A stretch of 26,161 bases of DNA from assembly GCA_021821225.1 (NCBI GenBank), contig JAKACR010000009.1, forward strand, positions 1 through 26,161. Reading direction: 5' to 3'. Shown here piece after piece: positions 6,835 to 15,120 of the stretch. How positions within the stretch are numbered: the stretch's first letter is position 1; each line of letters starts with the position of its first letter. The notes below the pieces were generated by a model. That model was not told where the DNA came from, searched no databases, and saw nothing but the letters and a program-made list of their open reading frames with translations. Position numbers and translations under genes: made by a program. Origin of the DNA: Bacillota bacterium. GTDB taxonomy: Bacteria; Bacillota; Bacilli; Alicyclobacillales; SLC66.

Positions 6835-8001
6835 GTGAATATGCAACCCGTCATTGTTCCGGCGGTGGTTCGGGCGTTTCACGCGCTTCTGGGTCAGTGG
6901 ATGGTCTGGACAGCGATACAGGTTCTCCTGGCTGTCCTGTTTTTCTATTTCCTGCGTTTCATCGGAGACAATCCGGTTCCATCCGGGATGAATTCTTTAT
7001 GGCGCCGGCCGTTTCACACGATCTGGCGGGGAATCCGCCATCGAGTGGGCCGAACGCCCAAAGAACGCGCCCTGCTGTGGTGGGGGCTGGGCATTCTGTG
7101 GCTCATCGACGGGATTTTGCAGACTCAACCGGCGATGCCGAACAACGGATTCGTGGAGGATGTGCTGGCGCCCGCCCTGTCGGGACAACCATCCTGGTAC
7201 ATCCGCATTCTGGGTTGGAATATTCAGTTTTGGACAAATCATCCAATTGGTGCGGACGCGGCCGCCACGCTCGTGCAATTGTGGGTCGGCATCCTGCTGC
7301 TGGTCGGGATGGACCGCCTCGCCGGTCGCGTGGCGCTGTGGATTTCGATCATCTGGGGACTGGGCATCTGGATCTTTGGCGAAGGTATGGGCGGAATTTT
7401 GACGGGGAGCGCCACCTGGTTGACCGGTTCGCCCGGATCGGTGGTGTTTTACGTCGCTGGCGCCGTGCTCCTATTGCTACCCGAGGCTTGGTGGGAGAGC
7501 GGTCGTATCCGTAAGCTGGCGCGTCGCGGGTTCGGAGTGTTCTGGTTGTTGGCGGCCGCTGCTCAGGCCTGGCCGTCTGCCGGGTATTGGACTGGAAATG
7601 GGTTGCATCAGATCTTTGCCACGGCGGCCGGCATGTCCCAACCGGTCTTTCTGTCTGCTCCTATCGCGGGCATGGCGAAGGCGGCGGAACTTTATCCTGC
7701 TTTTTGGAATGCCGTGTTCGTAATCGTAATGCTGGTCCTGGCCGCGTCGTATTTTTTCGATCGGATGTCGTCGTGGACGCTGGAATTGGCGCTCCTCTGG
7801 CTGTTTTTCACCTGGTGGATGGGGCAGGACTTCGGCGTCATGGGAGGGATCGGCACCGATCCGAACTCGTCGCCGATCCTTGCGTTGCTGATGCTGGCGG
7901 GATGGCGGCTGCGTTGGAAACATCCCGCGCCGGAACCGGATCCGCCGGCATCCTCTGAGCACACACTTTCTTCACATTTCGGAGATAAAATTCATTCGTA
8001 A
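6835..8001 (+). CDS. Polytopic membrane protein of unknown function
   Basis: A protein of about 388 residues with roughly eight to nine hydrophobic segments, many rich in Trp and Gly (for example WWGLGILWLIDGILQ, ISIIWGLGIWIFGEGMGG, LALLWLFFTWWMGQDFGVMGG). The last 30 residues are polar and probably cytoplasmic. I do not recognise the family. The start is uncertain: GTG 6835 has GGGGGTGGGG five bases upstream; GTG 6790, ATG 6805 and ATG 6841 are in frame. Two TATACT hexamers (6742-6747 and 6764-6769) precede it but lack a good -35. Its position ahead of the cupredoxin and two-component genes suggests an envelope redox or metal function, which is inference only. Confidence 0.75.
   Translation: MNMQPVIVPAVVRAFHALLGQWMVWTAIQVLLAVLFFYFLRFIGDNPVPSGMNSLWRRPFHTIWRGIRHRVGRTPKERALLWWGLGILWLIDGILQTQPAMPNNGFVEDVLAPALSGQPSWYIRILGWNIQFWTNHPIGADAAATLVQLWVGILLLVGMDRLAGRVALWISIIWGLGIWIFGEGMGGILTGSATWLTGSPGSVVFYVAGAVLLLLPEAWWESGRIRKLARRGFGVFWLLAAAAQAWPSAGYWTGNGLHQIFATAAGMSQPVFLSAPIAGMAKAAELYPAFWNAVFVIVMLVLAASYFFDRMSSWTLELALLWLFFTWWMGQDFGVMGGIGTDPNSSPILALLMLAGWRLRWKHPAPEPDPPASSEHTLSSHFGDKIHS
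7960..7989 (+). promoter_or_regulatory. Promoter-like block with 11-bp direct repeats (site 2)
   Basis: CACACA (7960-7965), CTTTC, TTCACA (7971-7976), seven bases, then GATAAAAT. Spacing is identical to site 1 (6151-6177). It lies inside the last codons of the preceding membrane protein gene and would drive transcription into the SHOCT/cupredoxin/two-component genes. Confidence 0.5.
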
Positions 8002-8234
8002 CCAGACAAAGGGACATGAGGAAGACAGGGGCTGGCCAGACGGTCTGGGCCGTTGCATTGACCTTGTATGGGCGTTGGCAACCACTCCGGTGTTTGGGGA
8101 ACACTCATCCGTATACCGCGCGGTCTGTTGGCAGAGGATCCGGTGGCATCTGACGGAACCTGCCGCTCTGGGCAGGCGAATCCAGGAACCGCATCGGCGT
8201 TGCCGGATCGTGCATGCGAAATGGGGGATGGCGG
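8002..8234 (+). other. Leader region with two hairpins
   Basis: No supported gene. There is a palindrome CCAGAC-g-GTCTGG (8036-8048) and a hairpin CCTGCC-gctctg-GGCAGG (8159-8176). A 45-codon frame from ATG 8016 (MRKTGAGQTVWAVALTL..., stop at 8151) has a signal-like opening but a poorly spaced ribosome site. The region may be an untranslated leader between site 2 and the SHOCT gene. Confidence 0.35.
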
Positions 8235-8480
8235 ATGCCGTGGTACGGGATTCACTCAGGGGGATGGACGGGGTCCATCATGGGGGTGATGGGATTCATG
8301 GGCATAGGAATGGTGTTGTTTTTTGTCCTTCTGGTGCTGGCGGTGGTGTGGATGATCAACGCGTTTGCGCGCTCGTCCCGCGGATACGGGGGATACGCGC
8401 CACCGCCGCCCGCCGAGGATTCGGGGCTGCGCATTTTGCGGGAGCGGTATGCGCGCGGAGAGATCGATCACGAGGAATAA
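8235..8480 (+). CDS. Membrane-anchored SHOCT-domain protein
   Basis: An 81-residue protein: a short Gly/Trp/Met-rich N-terminus, one membrane segment (MGIGMVLFFVLLVLAVVWMI), a Pro-rich linker (YAPPPPAED) and a C-terminal SHOCT motif (LRILRERYARGEIDHEE). Proteins of this layout are frequent next to copper and multicopper genes in Firmicutes, but their function is not known. ATG 8235 is preferred because GGGGGA lies six bases upstream; ATG 8214 (seven residues more) is possible but has no ribosome site. It is 64 bases upstream of the cupredoxin gene and probably cotranscribed. Confidence 0.75.
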   Translation: MPWYGIHSGGWTGSIMGVMGFMGIGMVLFFVLLVLAVVWMINAFARSSRGYGGYAPPPPAEDSGLRILRERYARGEIDHEE

Positions 8481-8544
8481 TATGAGCGCATGCGGAACCA
8501 TTTGAAGGATTGAAGAAGCAGTCTGGAAAGAAGGAATAAACAGG

Positions 8545-9252
8545 ATGATAAGAAAAAGGTGGATAGAGCCTATGGTTGCGTCCTTGTCCGTGCTATTCTT
8601 GCTGCTGGGCGGATGGACGTTTGTCTCGACGGCGTCGCATCCGGGCGGTACGCTGTCCCACACGGGCAATGGCGGGGCGGCGGGTCAAGGATTTGGCGGC
8701 ATGATGGGCGGCTACGGCCCGGGCGCAAACGGCGGCGGTTATGGCATGATGGGCTTTGGGCCGAATGTTCGCCCGGCGCTTGACAGTCATGCTCAGTTGG
8801 CGCAACTCGTCCGCCGGGGAGAGAACGGAGCCGTGATCAACCGCCGGACCGACGCGGTTTCGTACAGCGGGAAGACCATCACTTTAGTGGCATTGGCGTC
8901 ACCGCACGGAGAGCCCAATATGACATGGGAGATCGACGGGCTGGTCAACCCGATGATCCGCGTTCCCGCGGGGGCGAACGTCCAGGTCGTGCTGGTCAAT
9001 ACGGACTGGGGGTACATGCACGGGTTCGAACTGACCACCGCGCCTCCGCCATACTCCTTCATGGCCATGATGAACATCAACAGCGATTTTCTGCTGATGC
9101 CGCTGCCGGAGCGCACGGCGCAGTCGTTGTCCACAGCCCGCTACCATGTCCGTTCGGGACAGCTTCATTTGAGTGCCGGAACGTACCACTACCTGTGCCC
9201 GGTGCCGGGACATGCGGAACAAGGGATGTACGGGACGCTGAAAGTGGTGTGA
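8545..9252 (+). CDS. Secreted cupredoxin, sulfocyanin/rusticyanin-like
   Basis: A 235-residue blue copper protein. A basic start and hydrophobic segment (residues 11-29) make a signal peptide or anchor; a Gly/Met-rich linker follows (about 43-73, GGMMGGYGPG and GYGMMGFGP). The cupredoxin fold occupies about 105-235. The type 1 copper ligands expected are H159 (GYMHGFEL), C218 (YHYLCPVPGH), H223 and M228 (EQGMYG). The GLVNPMIRVPAGA strand and CPVPGHAEQGMYG resemble sulfocyanin and rusticyanin, electron carriers of acidophiles. It would act outside the membrane, passing electrons or buffering copper; the Met-rich linker could bind Cu(I). AAGGA lies nine bases before ATG 8545. No oxidase gene is in the window. 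Confidence 0.88.
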   Translation: MIRKRWIEPMVASLSVLFLLLGGWTFVSTASHPGGTLSHTGNGGAAGQGFGGMMGGYGPGANGGGYGMMGFGPNVRPALDSHAQLAQLVRRGENGAVINRRTDAVSYSGKTITLVALASPHGEPNMTWEIDGLVNPMIRVPAGANVQVVLVNTDWGYMHGFELTTAPPPYSFMAMMNINSDFLLMPLPERTAQSLSTARYHVRSGQLHLSAGTYHYLCPVPGHAEQGMYGTLKVV

Positions 9253-9316
9253 TATCATGGAGGATAGAGGATAGAGCGGATTTTTCCTGCTGTGCGGACT
9301 TTATGGGGTGAGCCGC

Positions 9317-10006
9317 GTGAAACGGAGAATTCTCGTCGTCGATGATGAAGCGCCGATGCGGCAACTCGTGCGCATCTATCTGGCCGGGGCGGGGCATGAG
9401 GTTGCGGAAGCTGAGAATGGACCGGCGTGTCTGCGGATGGTGGAACAGGAGATCTGCCATTTGGTGATCCTGGATGTGATGATGCCCCGCATCGACGGGA
9501 TTGAGACATGCAGGCGGATTCGCCGGCAGAACGGGACTATTCCCATCCTCATCCTGACGGCGCGCGACGCGGTCGAGGACCGGGTGGAGGGATTGAAGGC
9601 CGGGGCGGACGATTACCTGATCAAACCGTTTGACGGCCGGGAACTGGCGGCGCGGGTGGAGAGCCTGCTGCGCCGTTCCTATCGGGACGCCGCCACGCTG
9701 TTCGAATTTCCCGCGCTGCGCCTGCGCGTCGATACCGATGCGAAAACGGTCACCGCCGGCGGAAAACTCCTTGCGCTCACGCCGAAAGAATTGGACATTC
9801 TTGTGTTGCTGAGCAGACATCCGGGCCGGACGTATGCGCGGGAACAGTTGCTCGACCTGGTGTGGGGGCCTGAATACGATGGGGACACGCGGACGGTGGA
9901 CAGCCATATCAAGAATATCCGCGAGAAACTGCGAACAGCGGGTGTTCCAGGCGACCCCGTCGTCACCGTCTGGGGCGTGGGGTACAGATTTGAGGCATCG
10001 ACATGA
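9317..10006 (+). CDS. OmpR-family response regulator
   Basis: A 229-residue two-component regulator. The receiver domain has the acidic pair D9/D10 (ILVVDDE), phospho-acceptor D53 (LVILDVMMP) and K103 (LIKPFDG). A winged-helix DNA-binding domain spans about 135-229 (LTPKELDILVLLSRHPGRT, DSHIKNIREKL, VWGVGYRF). GTG 9317 has GGGGTGA five bases upstream and gives the usual short MKRRILVVDDE start; GTG 9308 is the alternative. Its stop overlaps the kinase start by four bases (ATGA). Its targets may be the paired-hexamer blocks at 6151 and 7960, as this family binds direct repeats about 11 bp apart. Confidence 0.95.
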   Translation: MKRRILVVDDEAPMRQLVRIYLAGAGHEVAEAENGPACLRMVEQEICHLVILDVMMPRIDGIETCRRIRRQNGTIPILILTARDAVEDRVEGLKAGADDYLIKPFDGRELAARVESLLRRSYRDAATLFEFPALRLRVDTDAKTVTAGGKLLALTPKELDILVLLSRHPGRTYAREQLLDLVWGPEYDGDTRTVDSHIKNIREKLRTAGVPGDPVVTVWGVGYRFEAST

Positions 10007-11085
10007 TCCGACGCAGCATCGCCGCCAAGATTGGCCTGTCCATCATCGGGCTCGTGGCGTTGGACCTGCTCGCACTGTACATCTCGCTCCAGCAGTTGGT
10101 GGCGAGAGTGTTGCGCACGGGGAAACTGGGCGTGGCCAACTCCGCCCGCGTGGAGGAACTGCTCTTGCTGGCGGCGCTTGGCGCGGCCTTGCTGGCGGCG
10201 GGACTGGCGGTGTTTCTGTCGCAGCGTTTGGCGCGTCCGCTCGTGCAGATGATCGCGGTGACGGGGGATATTGCCCGCGGCCGGTATGAGGTGCGCGTTC
10301 CGACGAAGGGCCGGGACGAGATCGCTCGCCTGGGCGAAGCGATCAATGAACTGGCGCGCCACCTTCATCACCTGAACACGTCGCGTCGGGAGTTTTTGGC
10401 AGACGTGGCGCATGAGCTGCGCACGCCTTTGACGTACATGCGCGGGTACACCCAGGTGCTGTATGACGGAATGGCCAAGACACCGGAAGAGGCCGGTCAA
10501 TATCTGAAGATCATCCATGACGAGACACAGCGGATGGAACGGCTGGTGCAGGACCTCTTTGCGCTGACCCAGGCGGATGCCGGGGCGCTTTCCCTGCGCA
10601 GGGAGCCGGTGAACCTGGCGGAGTTGGCGGTGCAGGTGACGGCGCGCTTCCAGCCAAAGGCGAAGGAAAAAGGCGTTGCCCTGGCCGTGCGGGGAGTTCC
10701 GGTCCCGCGCGCCGAGGTCGATCCCGCGCGTGTCGAGCAGGCGCTGGTCAACCTGTTGGACAACGCCCTGCGTCATACGCCCGCGGACGGTGCTGTCGCG
10801 GTGAGTGTGGCGGCGAGGGGAAACGGTGTGGAAATCGCGGTCCAGGACACCGGTTCTGGAATTCCGCCGGAAGATCTGCCGTTCATCTGGAACCGCTTGT
10901 ACCGTGTGGACAAATCCCGGTCGCGTGAACGCGGAGGGACGGGACTGGGGCTTGCGATCGTGAAGCACATCGCGGAATTGCACGGCGGGGGCGTGACCGC
11001 GGAAAGCCGAATGGGGAGCGGGACGACCGTGCGCATGGAGTTTCCGGTGCGGCCTGCCGAGCTGGACGGGGAGGAGCGGCGGTGA
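10003..11085 (+). CDS. Membrane sensor histidine kinase
   Basis: A 360-residue kinase. Two membrane segments (about 10-30 and 53-72) enclose an external loop of only about 22 residues, so it may sense within the membrane or through a partner rather than by a large sensor domain. A HAMP domain (about 73-125) leads to the HisKA box with H137 (ADVAHELRTPLT), the N box (NLLDNALRH, 250-258), G1 (DTGSGIP), F box (FIWNRLYRV) and G2 (GGTGLGLAI). All catalytic motifs are intact. Translationally coupled to the regulator upstream. A metal or redox signal is plausible from the neighbours. Confidence 0.94.
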   Translation: MIRRSIAAKIGLSIIGLVALDLLALYISLQQLVARVLRTGKLGVANSARVEELLLLAALGAALLAAGLAVFLSQRLARPLVQMIAVTGDIARGRYEVRVPTKGRDEIARLGEAINELARHLHHLNTSRREFLADVAHELRTPLTYMRGYTQVLYDGMAKTPEEAGQYLKIIHDETQRMERLVQDLFALTQADAGALSLRREPVNLAELAVQVTARFQPKAKEKGVALAVRGVPVPRAEVDPARVEQALVNLLDNALRHTPADGAVAVSVAARGNGVEIAVQDTGSGIPPEDLPFIWNRLYRVDKSRSRERGGTGLGLAIVKHIAELHGGGVTAESRMGSGTTVRMEFPVRPAELDGEERR

Positions 11086-11402
11086 TGGGGCGTACCGCAT
11101 GGATCGTGGCGGCGGCGTTCGTGTTCGTCGGCTTGCTCTGCCTGCTGGCCGCGAGCGGTGTCTGGCTTGGCGGTCCGATGGGGATGATGGACGGCGCAAT
11201 GGTCGCGATGCGCCCGGTGGCCATCCTGTTCGTCCTGGTTCTGCTGCTGGCGGCGCTGGCGCTGATTTTGTACCTCGCGCGGGCGTTGACCTCGGGGTGC
11301 GCGCAGGAGCGGCATTGTGCGCATTGCGGGCGGCCTTTGCTGCCCGACTGGCGGGTGTGCCCGTACTGCGGCGAGCGGATGCGGGAGCGGGATGATGGGT
11401 AG
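11085..11402 (+). CDS. Small membrane protein with a C-terminal zinc ribbon
   Basis: About 105 residues. Two membrane segments (about 6-28 and 42-65) are joined by a Gly/Met-rich loop (GGPMGMMDGAM), followed by a cytoplasmic zinc ribbon with two CxxC pairs (CAHCGRPLLPDWRVCPYCG). GGAGGA lies nine bases before ATG 11085; GTG 11082 is an alternative. The start overlaps the kinase stop, so it belongs to the same operon and could modulate the kinase. The frame ends at TAG (11400-11402) but remains open for 39 more codons encoding another hydrophobic segment (see findings). Confidence 0.75.
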   Translation: MGRTAWIVAAAFVFVGLLCLLAASGVWLGGPMGMMDGAMVAMRPVAILFVLVLLLAALALILYLARALTSGCAQERHCAHCGRPLLPDWRVCPYCGERMRERDDG

Positions 11403-11514
11403 GGACTGATCCTCAACGGCGTGATCACGCTGGTCACGGGTATTTATCTGATGGTGTACTGGTTTTCCTATATCCGTATCTATGCGGGATTTTACGATAA
11501 AGAGGTGTCATCGC

Positions 11515-13176
11515 ATGAATGAACAGACGGGACAAAAAATTCGGCTCGTCGTGGTGGGCATGACCTGCGCGGATTGCGAGCGGCATGTGGCGCATGCGCT
11601 CAGGCGCGCCGGCGCGGAGAATATCGCCGTGAGCTTCCGGCGCAATGAGGCGGTGTTCGAGTTGGCCGATCCGGGGCGTTTGCCCGTGGCCAGACAGGCG
11701 GTGACAGACGCCGGCTATCAACCGGGCGACGCGCAAGTTGCGGACAGTGCGCCGTCAGCGGGCAGCGCTCCGCGCGGCGGCCACGACTATGACCTGCTGA
11801 TCATCGGTTCGGGCGCGGCGGCGTTTTCCGCCGCGATCCAGGCAGTGTCGCACGGCGCGAGGGTGGGAATGGTGGAACGCAAAACGGTCGGCGGCACGTG
11901 CGTGAACGTCGGTTGCGTCCCTTCCAAAACCATGCTGCGCGCGGCGGAAATCAATCATCTGGCGGTCGGCGTGCTCTTTCGCGGCCTGGATACTTCCGCC
12001 GGAGCAGTGAATCTGGCGCAGCTTGTCGACGGCAAGAATGTACTTGTCGAGTCGTTGCGCAGGCACAAATACATGGATCTGATCGACGCGTACGGCTTTG
12101 AACTGATTCAGGGAGAGGCCCGCTTTGTCAGTCTGGAGGCTGTGGAAGTGAATGGGCGGCGCATCACGGCGGACCGCTTTCTGATTGCCACAGGGGCGTC
12201 GCCCGCGATTCCCGCGATTCCCGGGTTGCGGGAGACGGATTACCTCGTCAGTGCGACCGCGCTGGACCTGAAGGAGCTTCCGCGGCGCCTTGCCGTGATC
12301 GGCGCGGGCTTCATCGCCCTGGAACTGGGCCAGATGTTTCATCGTCTGGGTGTGCGGGTGACGCTCATGCAGCGCGGCCGACGGGTTCTAGGATCCCATG
12401 AGCCGGAAGTGTCGGAGGCGGCTGCGGCGGCGTTGCGGGAACAGGGCGTGGAGATTGTCACCGGGGCCGCATTCGTCCGGGTGGAGCAGAATGGGGCGCA
12501 CAAGCGCGTGTACATCACCGTCGACGGCGCGCAGCGTGTGGTCGAAGCGGATGCGTTGCTGGTGGCGGCCGGGCGCAAACCCAACACGGAAGCGCTCCAG
12601 CTCGCGGAAGCGGGAGTCGCGGTTGGCGGAGGCGGGGAGATCATCGTGGACGAGTACCTCCGGACATCCAATCCGCGCGTATATGCGGCGGGCGATGTGA
12701 CGGCGGGTCCGCAGTTTGTGTACGTGGCGGCGCATGAGGGGACGGTGGCCGCCGAAAACGCGGTGGGCGAGGGCGGCAGGAAAGTCGATCTGACCGCCGT
12801 GCCGCGCGTGGCGTTCACCAGCCCGGCCATCGCCTCGGTCGGGCTGACCGAGGCGATGGCCAAGGACGAAGGGTACGAGACGGTCTTGTCGGTTCTTCCG
12901 CTTGACGCGGTGCCGCGGGCGCTTGTGAATCGCGAGACGACGGGCGTGTTCAAGCTTGTGGCGGACGCCAAAACGCGCCGGATTCTCGGCGCGCACGTAG
13001 TGGCGGAAAACGCGGGTGATGTCATCTACGCCGCCCTGTTGGCGGTGAAGTTCGGCCTGACCGTCGAAGATCTGCGGTCCACGCTGGCGCCGTACCTGAC
13101 CATGACGGAGGGACTGAAACTGGCGGCGTTGACATTTGACAGGGATGTCGCACGGCTTTCCTGTTGCGCCGGATAA
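11515..13176 (+). CDS. merA: Mercuric reductase with N-terminal HMA domain
   Basis: A 553-residue flavoprotein disulfide reductase that reduces Hg(II) to Hg(0) with NADPH. An HMA metal-binding domain (1-70) carries GMTCADC (C18, C21). The catalytic core has the FAD motif [11 protein letters not shown], the redox disulfide in [13 protein letters not shown] (C129, C134), the NAD(P) motif [19 protein letters not shown], and [13 protein letters not shown] in the dimer domain. The C-terminal ...LSCCAG supplies the vicinal cysteine pair (C550, C551) that delivers Hg(II) in true MerA enzymes. ATG 11515 has GAGGTG seven bases upstream. No merR, merT or merP is present; control may come from the upstream two-component genes. 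Confidence 0.93.
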   Translation: MNEQTGQKIRLVVVGMTCADCERHVAHALRRAGAENIAVSFRRNEAVFELADPGRLPVARQAVTDAGYQPGDAQVADSAPSAGSAPRGGHDYDLLIIGSGAAAFSAAIQAVSHGARVGMVERKTVGGTCVNVGCVPSKTMLRAAEINHLAVGVLFRGLDTSAGAVNLAQLVDGKNVLVESLRRHKYMDLIDAYGFELIQGEARFVSLEAVEVNGRRITADRFLIATGASPAIPAIPGLRETDYLVSATALDLKELPRRLAVIGAGFIALELGQMFHRLGVRVTLMQRGRRVLGSHEPEVSEAAAAALREQGVEIVTGAAFVRVEQNGAHKRVYITVDGAQRVVEADALLVAAGRKPNTEALQLAEAGVAVGGGGEIIVDEYLRTSNPRVYAAGDVTAGPQFVYVAAHEGTVAAENAVGEGGRKVDLTAVPRVAFTSPAIASVGLTEAMAKDEGYETVLSVLPLDAVPRALVNRETTGVFKLVADAKTRRILGAHVVAENAGDVIYAALLAVKFGLTVEDLRSTLAPYLTMTEGLKLAALTFDRDVARLSCCAG

Positions 13177-13177
13177 A

Positions 13178-13187
13178 GAGCCTGTCC
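13178..13187. repeat. GAGCCTGTCC fragment after merA
   Basis: GAGCCTGTCC stands one base after the merA stop. The same ten bases occur at 23811-23820, and GAGCCTGTTC forms the end of the element at 6417. It may be a residue of that terminal-repeat family; the match is short. Confidence 0.3.
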
Positions 13188-13204
13188 GAAGACTGTCCGG
13201 AAGG

Positions 13205-14191
<987 letters not shown>

Positions 14192-14295
14192 AGTGTGCTT
14201 TAACCTCCATTCCCGCCTGTTGCGGCCTTGGATCATCCTGCGTGTCTCTATCATACACAATCCCCGGGGGCATTGCCCACCCGGAATTTGTCGTG

Positions 14296-14427
14296 TCACT
14301 CGATCATGCTCTTGTCCTTGTTGACGGGCTTGGTGAAGAAGAAGTAAAACACAGCCAGAAAGGCCGCTGCGTAAAAGACGGCGCCAAGGGGCGGGTGGAT
14401 GGCCGGAATCCGGTCACGATCGTTCAT
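14296..14427 (-). CDS. 43-residue single-pass membrane peptide
   Basis: ATG 14427 to TGA 14296 encodes [20 protein letters not shown] and a further 23 residues ending [11 protein letters not shown]. There is one hydrophobic, aromatic-rich membrane segment ([17 protein letters not shown]), a polar N-terminus and a lysine-rich C-terminus. GGAGGT stands seven bases before the ATG, one of the best ribosome sites in the window, which is the main evidence that it is real. I do not recognise it. Small aromatic membrane peptides of this kind are often accessory subunits of membrane complexes. Confidence 0.65.
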   Translation of the reverse strand: MNDRDRIPAIHPPLGAVFYAAAFLAVFYFFFTKPVNKDKSMIE

Positions 14428-14454
14428 GGCGTTGACCTCCTCACTGTTCCCCAG

Positions 14455-14574
14455 GGGGACAAGGGATAAATCGAATTTCGGCAGGCACGCTACGGGGCCT
14501 ATCGTGTCTGACTGAAACCTTAAACACGATATGTGAAATCATGGCGCCTGCTGTACGGACTTTATCACCTGTCC
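14455..14574. repeat. Palindromic repeat family, copy B (full)
   Basis: The left arm (14455-14486) begins GGGGACAAGGGATAAA and ends GGCAGGC; the right arm (14546-14574) is GCCTGC...TTTATCACCTGTCC. Between them TATCGTGT (14500-14507) and its complement ACACGATA (14524-14531) make an internal stem. The architecture is the same as copy A although the internal stem sequence differs. Confidence 0.7.
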
Positions 14575-14987
14575 TCCAAGTGGCGCCTTATATACCGCTT
14601 CATGGCGGTCACCTGCGGGTTTTGCATATCGCGGGGCGAAACGGCCCCCACCACCTCTTTGATGCCGAATATCGGACCGCTGAACACGATGAAGAAGCGC
14701 TGGCTTGTGATATAGACGCCCGTGTCGCGAATGGCCTGAAGGATCAGGAGAACCGCCACGAGCGCGTCGACTGCGCTGAGCACCACCGTGGCGGGCGTGC
14801 TCGTCCCGGTGGAGCGGACACCGCCGAAAATCGGGCCGCTGGCGGCCAGATAGAAGCCTTCGGGCACGACGAAGATGCCGGTCGTCGTGATCTGGCCGGT
14901 GAGCAGCAACACAGCGGTGACTAGGTCGATGCCGTAACGTATGGACCCAAACATCGGGTCGGAGGAATTTGTTGAATGATGGGCCAT
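14565..14987 (-). CDS. Membrane protein with an internal SGPIFG duplication
   Basis: About 140 residues from ATG 14987 (GGGGA seven bases upstream). Two similar units of about 38 residues (roughly 18-55 and 73-110) each have a hydrophobic segment with AVLL, then TG and an aromatic strand, ending SGPIFG; 15 of 38 aligned positions are identical. A basic tail (AMKRYIRRHLEDR) follows. The likely topology is two membrane segments with equivalent loops. I do not recognise the family. It is transcribed divergently from the germination operon and its 3' end abuts repeat copy B. Confidence 0.7.
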   Translation of the reverse strand: MAHHSTNSSDPMFGSIRYGIDLVTAVLLLTGQITTTGIFVVPEGFYLAASGPIFGGVRSTGTSTPATVVLSAVDALVAVLLILQAIRDTGVYITSQRFFIVFSGPIFGIKEVVGAVSPRDMQNPQVTAMKRYIRRHLEDR

Positions 14988-15120
14988 GCACCTGTCCCCA
15001 TTTCCATGCAGATGGGCCTTCCCACACCATATGCCGGTCGTCTGTCTGTGTACACGGCGCATACTCCGGGCAACTGCAAGACATAATTTTCTTATATCCG
15101 ACTGACGGAGGTCAGTGCGC

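Noticed and set aside
8016..8153. 45-codon frame with a signal-like start upstream of the SHOCT gene
   Set aside because: The purine stretch is only two bases from the ATG, the sequence after the hydrophobic part has no recognisable feature, and no frameshift rescue gives a convincing lipoprotein.
9308..9316. Upstream GTG start for the response regulator
   Set aside because: GTG 9317 has a better spaced ribosome site and the usual short N-terminus before the first beta strand.
13188..13204. Terminator between merA and the aldo/keto reductase gene
   Set aside because: Only a four-base stem (TCCG/CGGA) and no T-run on either strand.
15060..15065. Sigma-G promoter for the germination operon
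   Set aside because: CATACT resembles the -10, but no suitable -35 lies at the required distance, so it is not listed as a feature.
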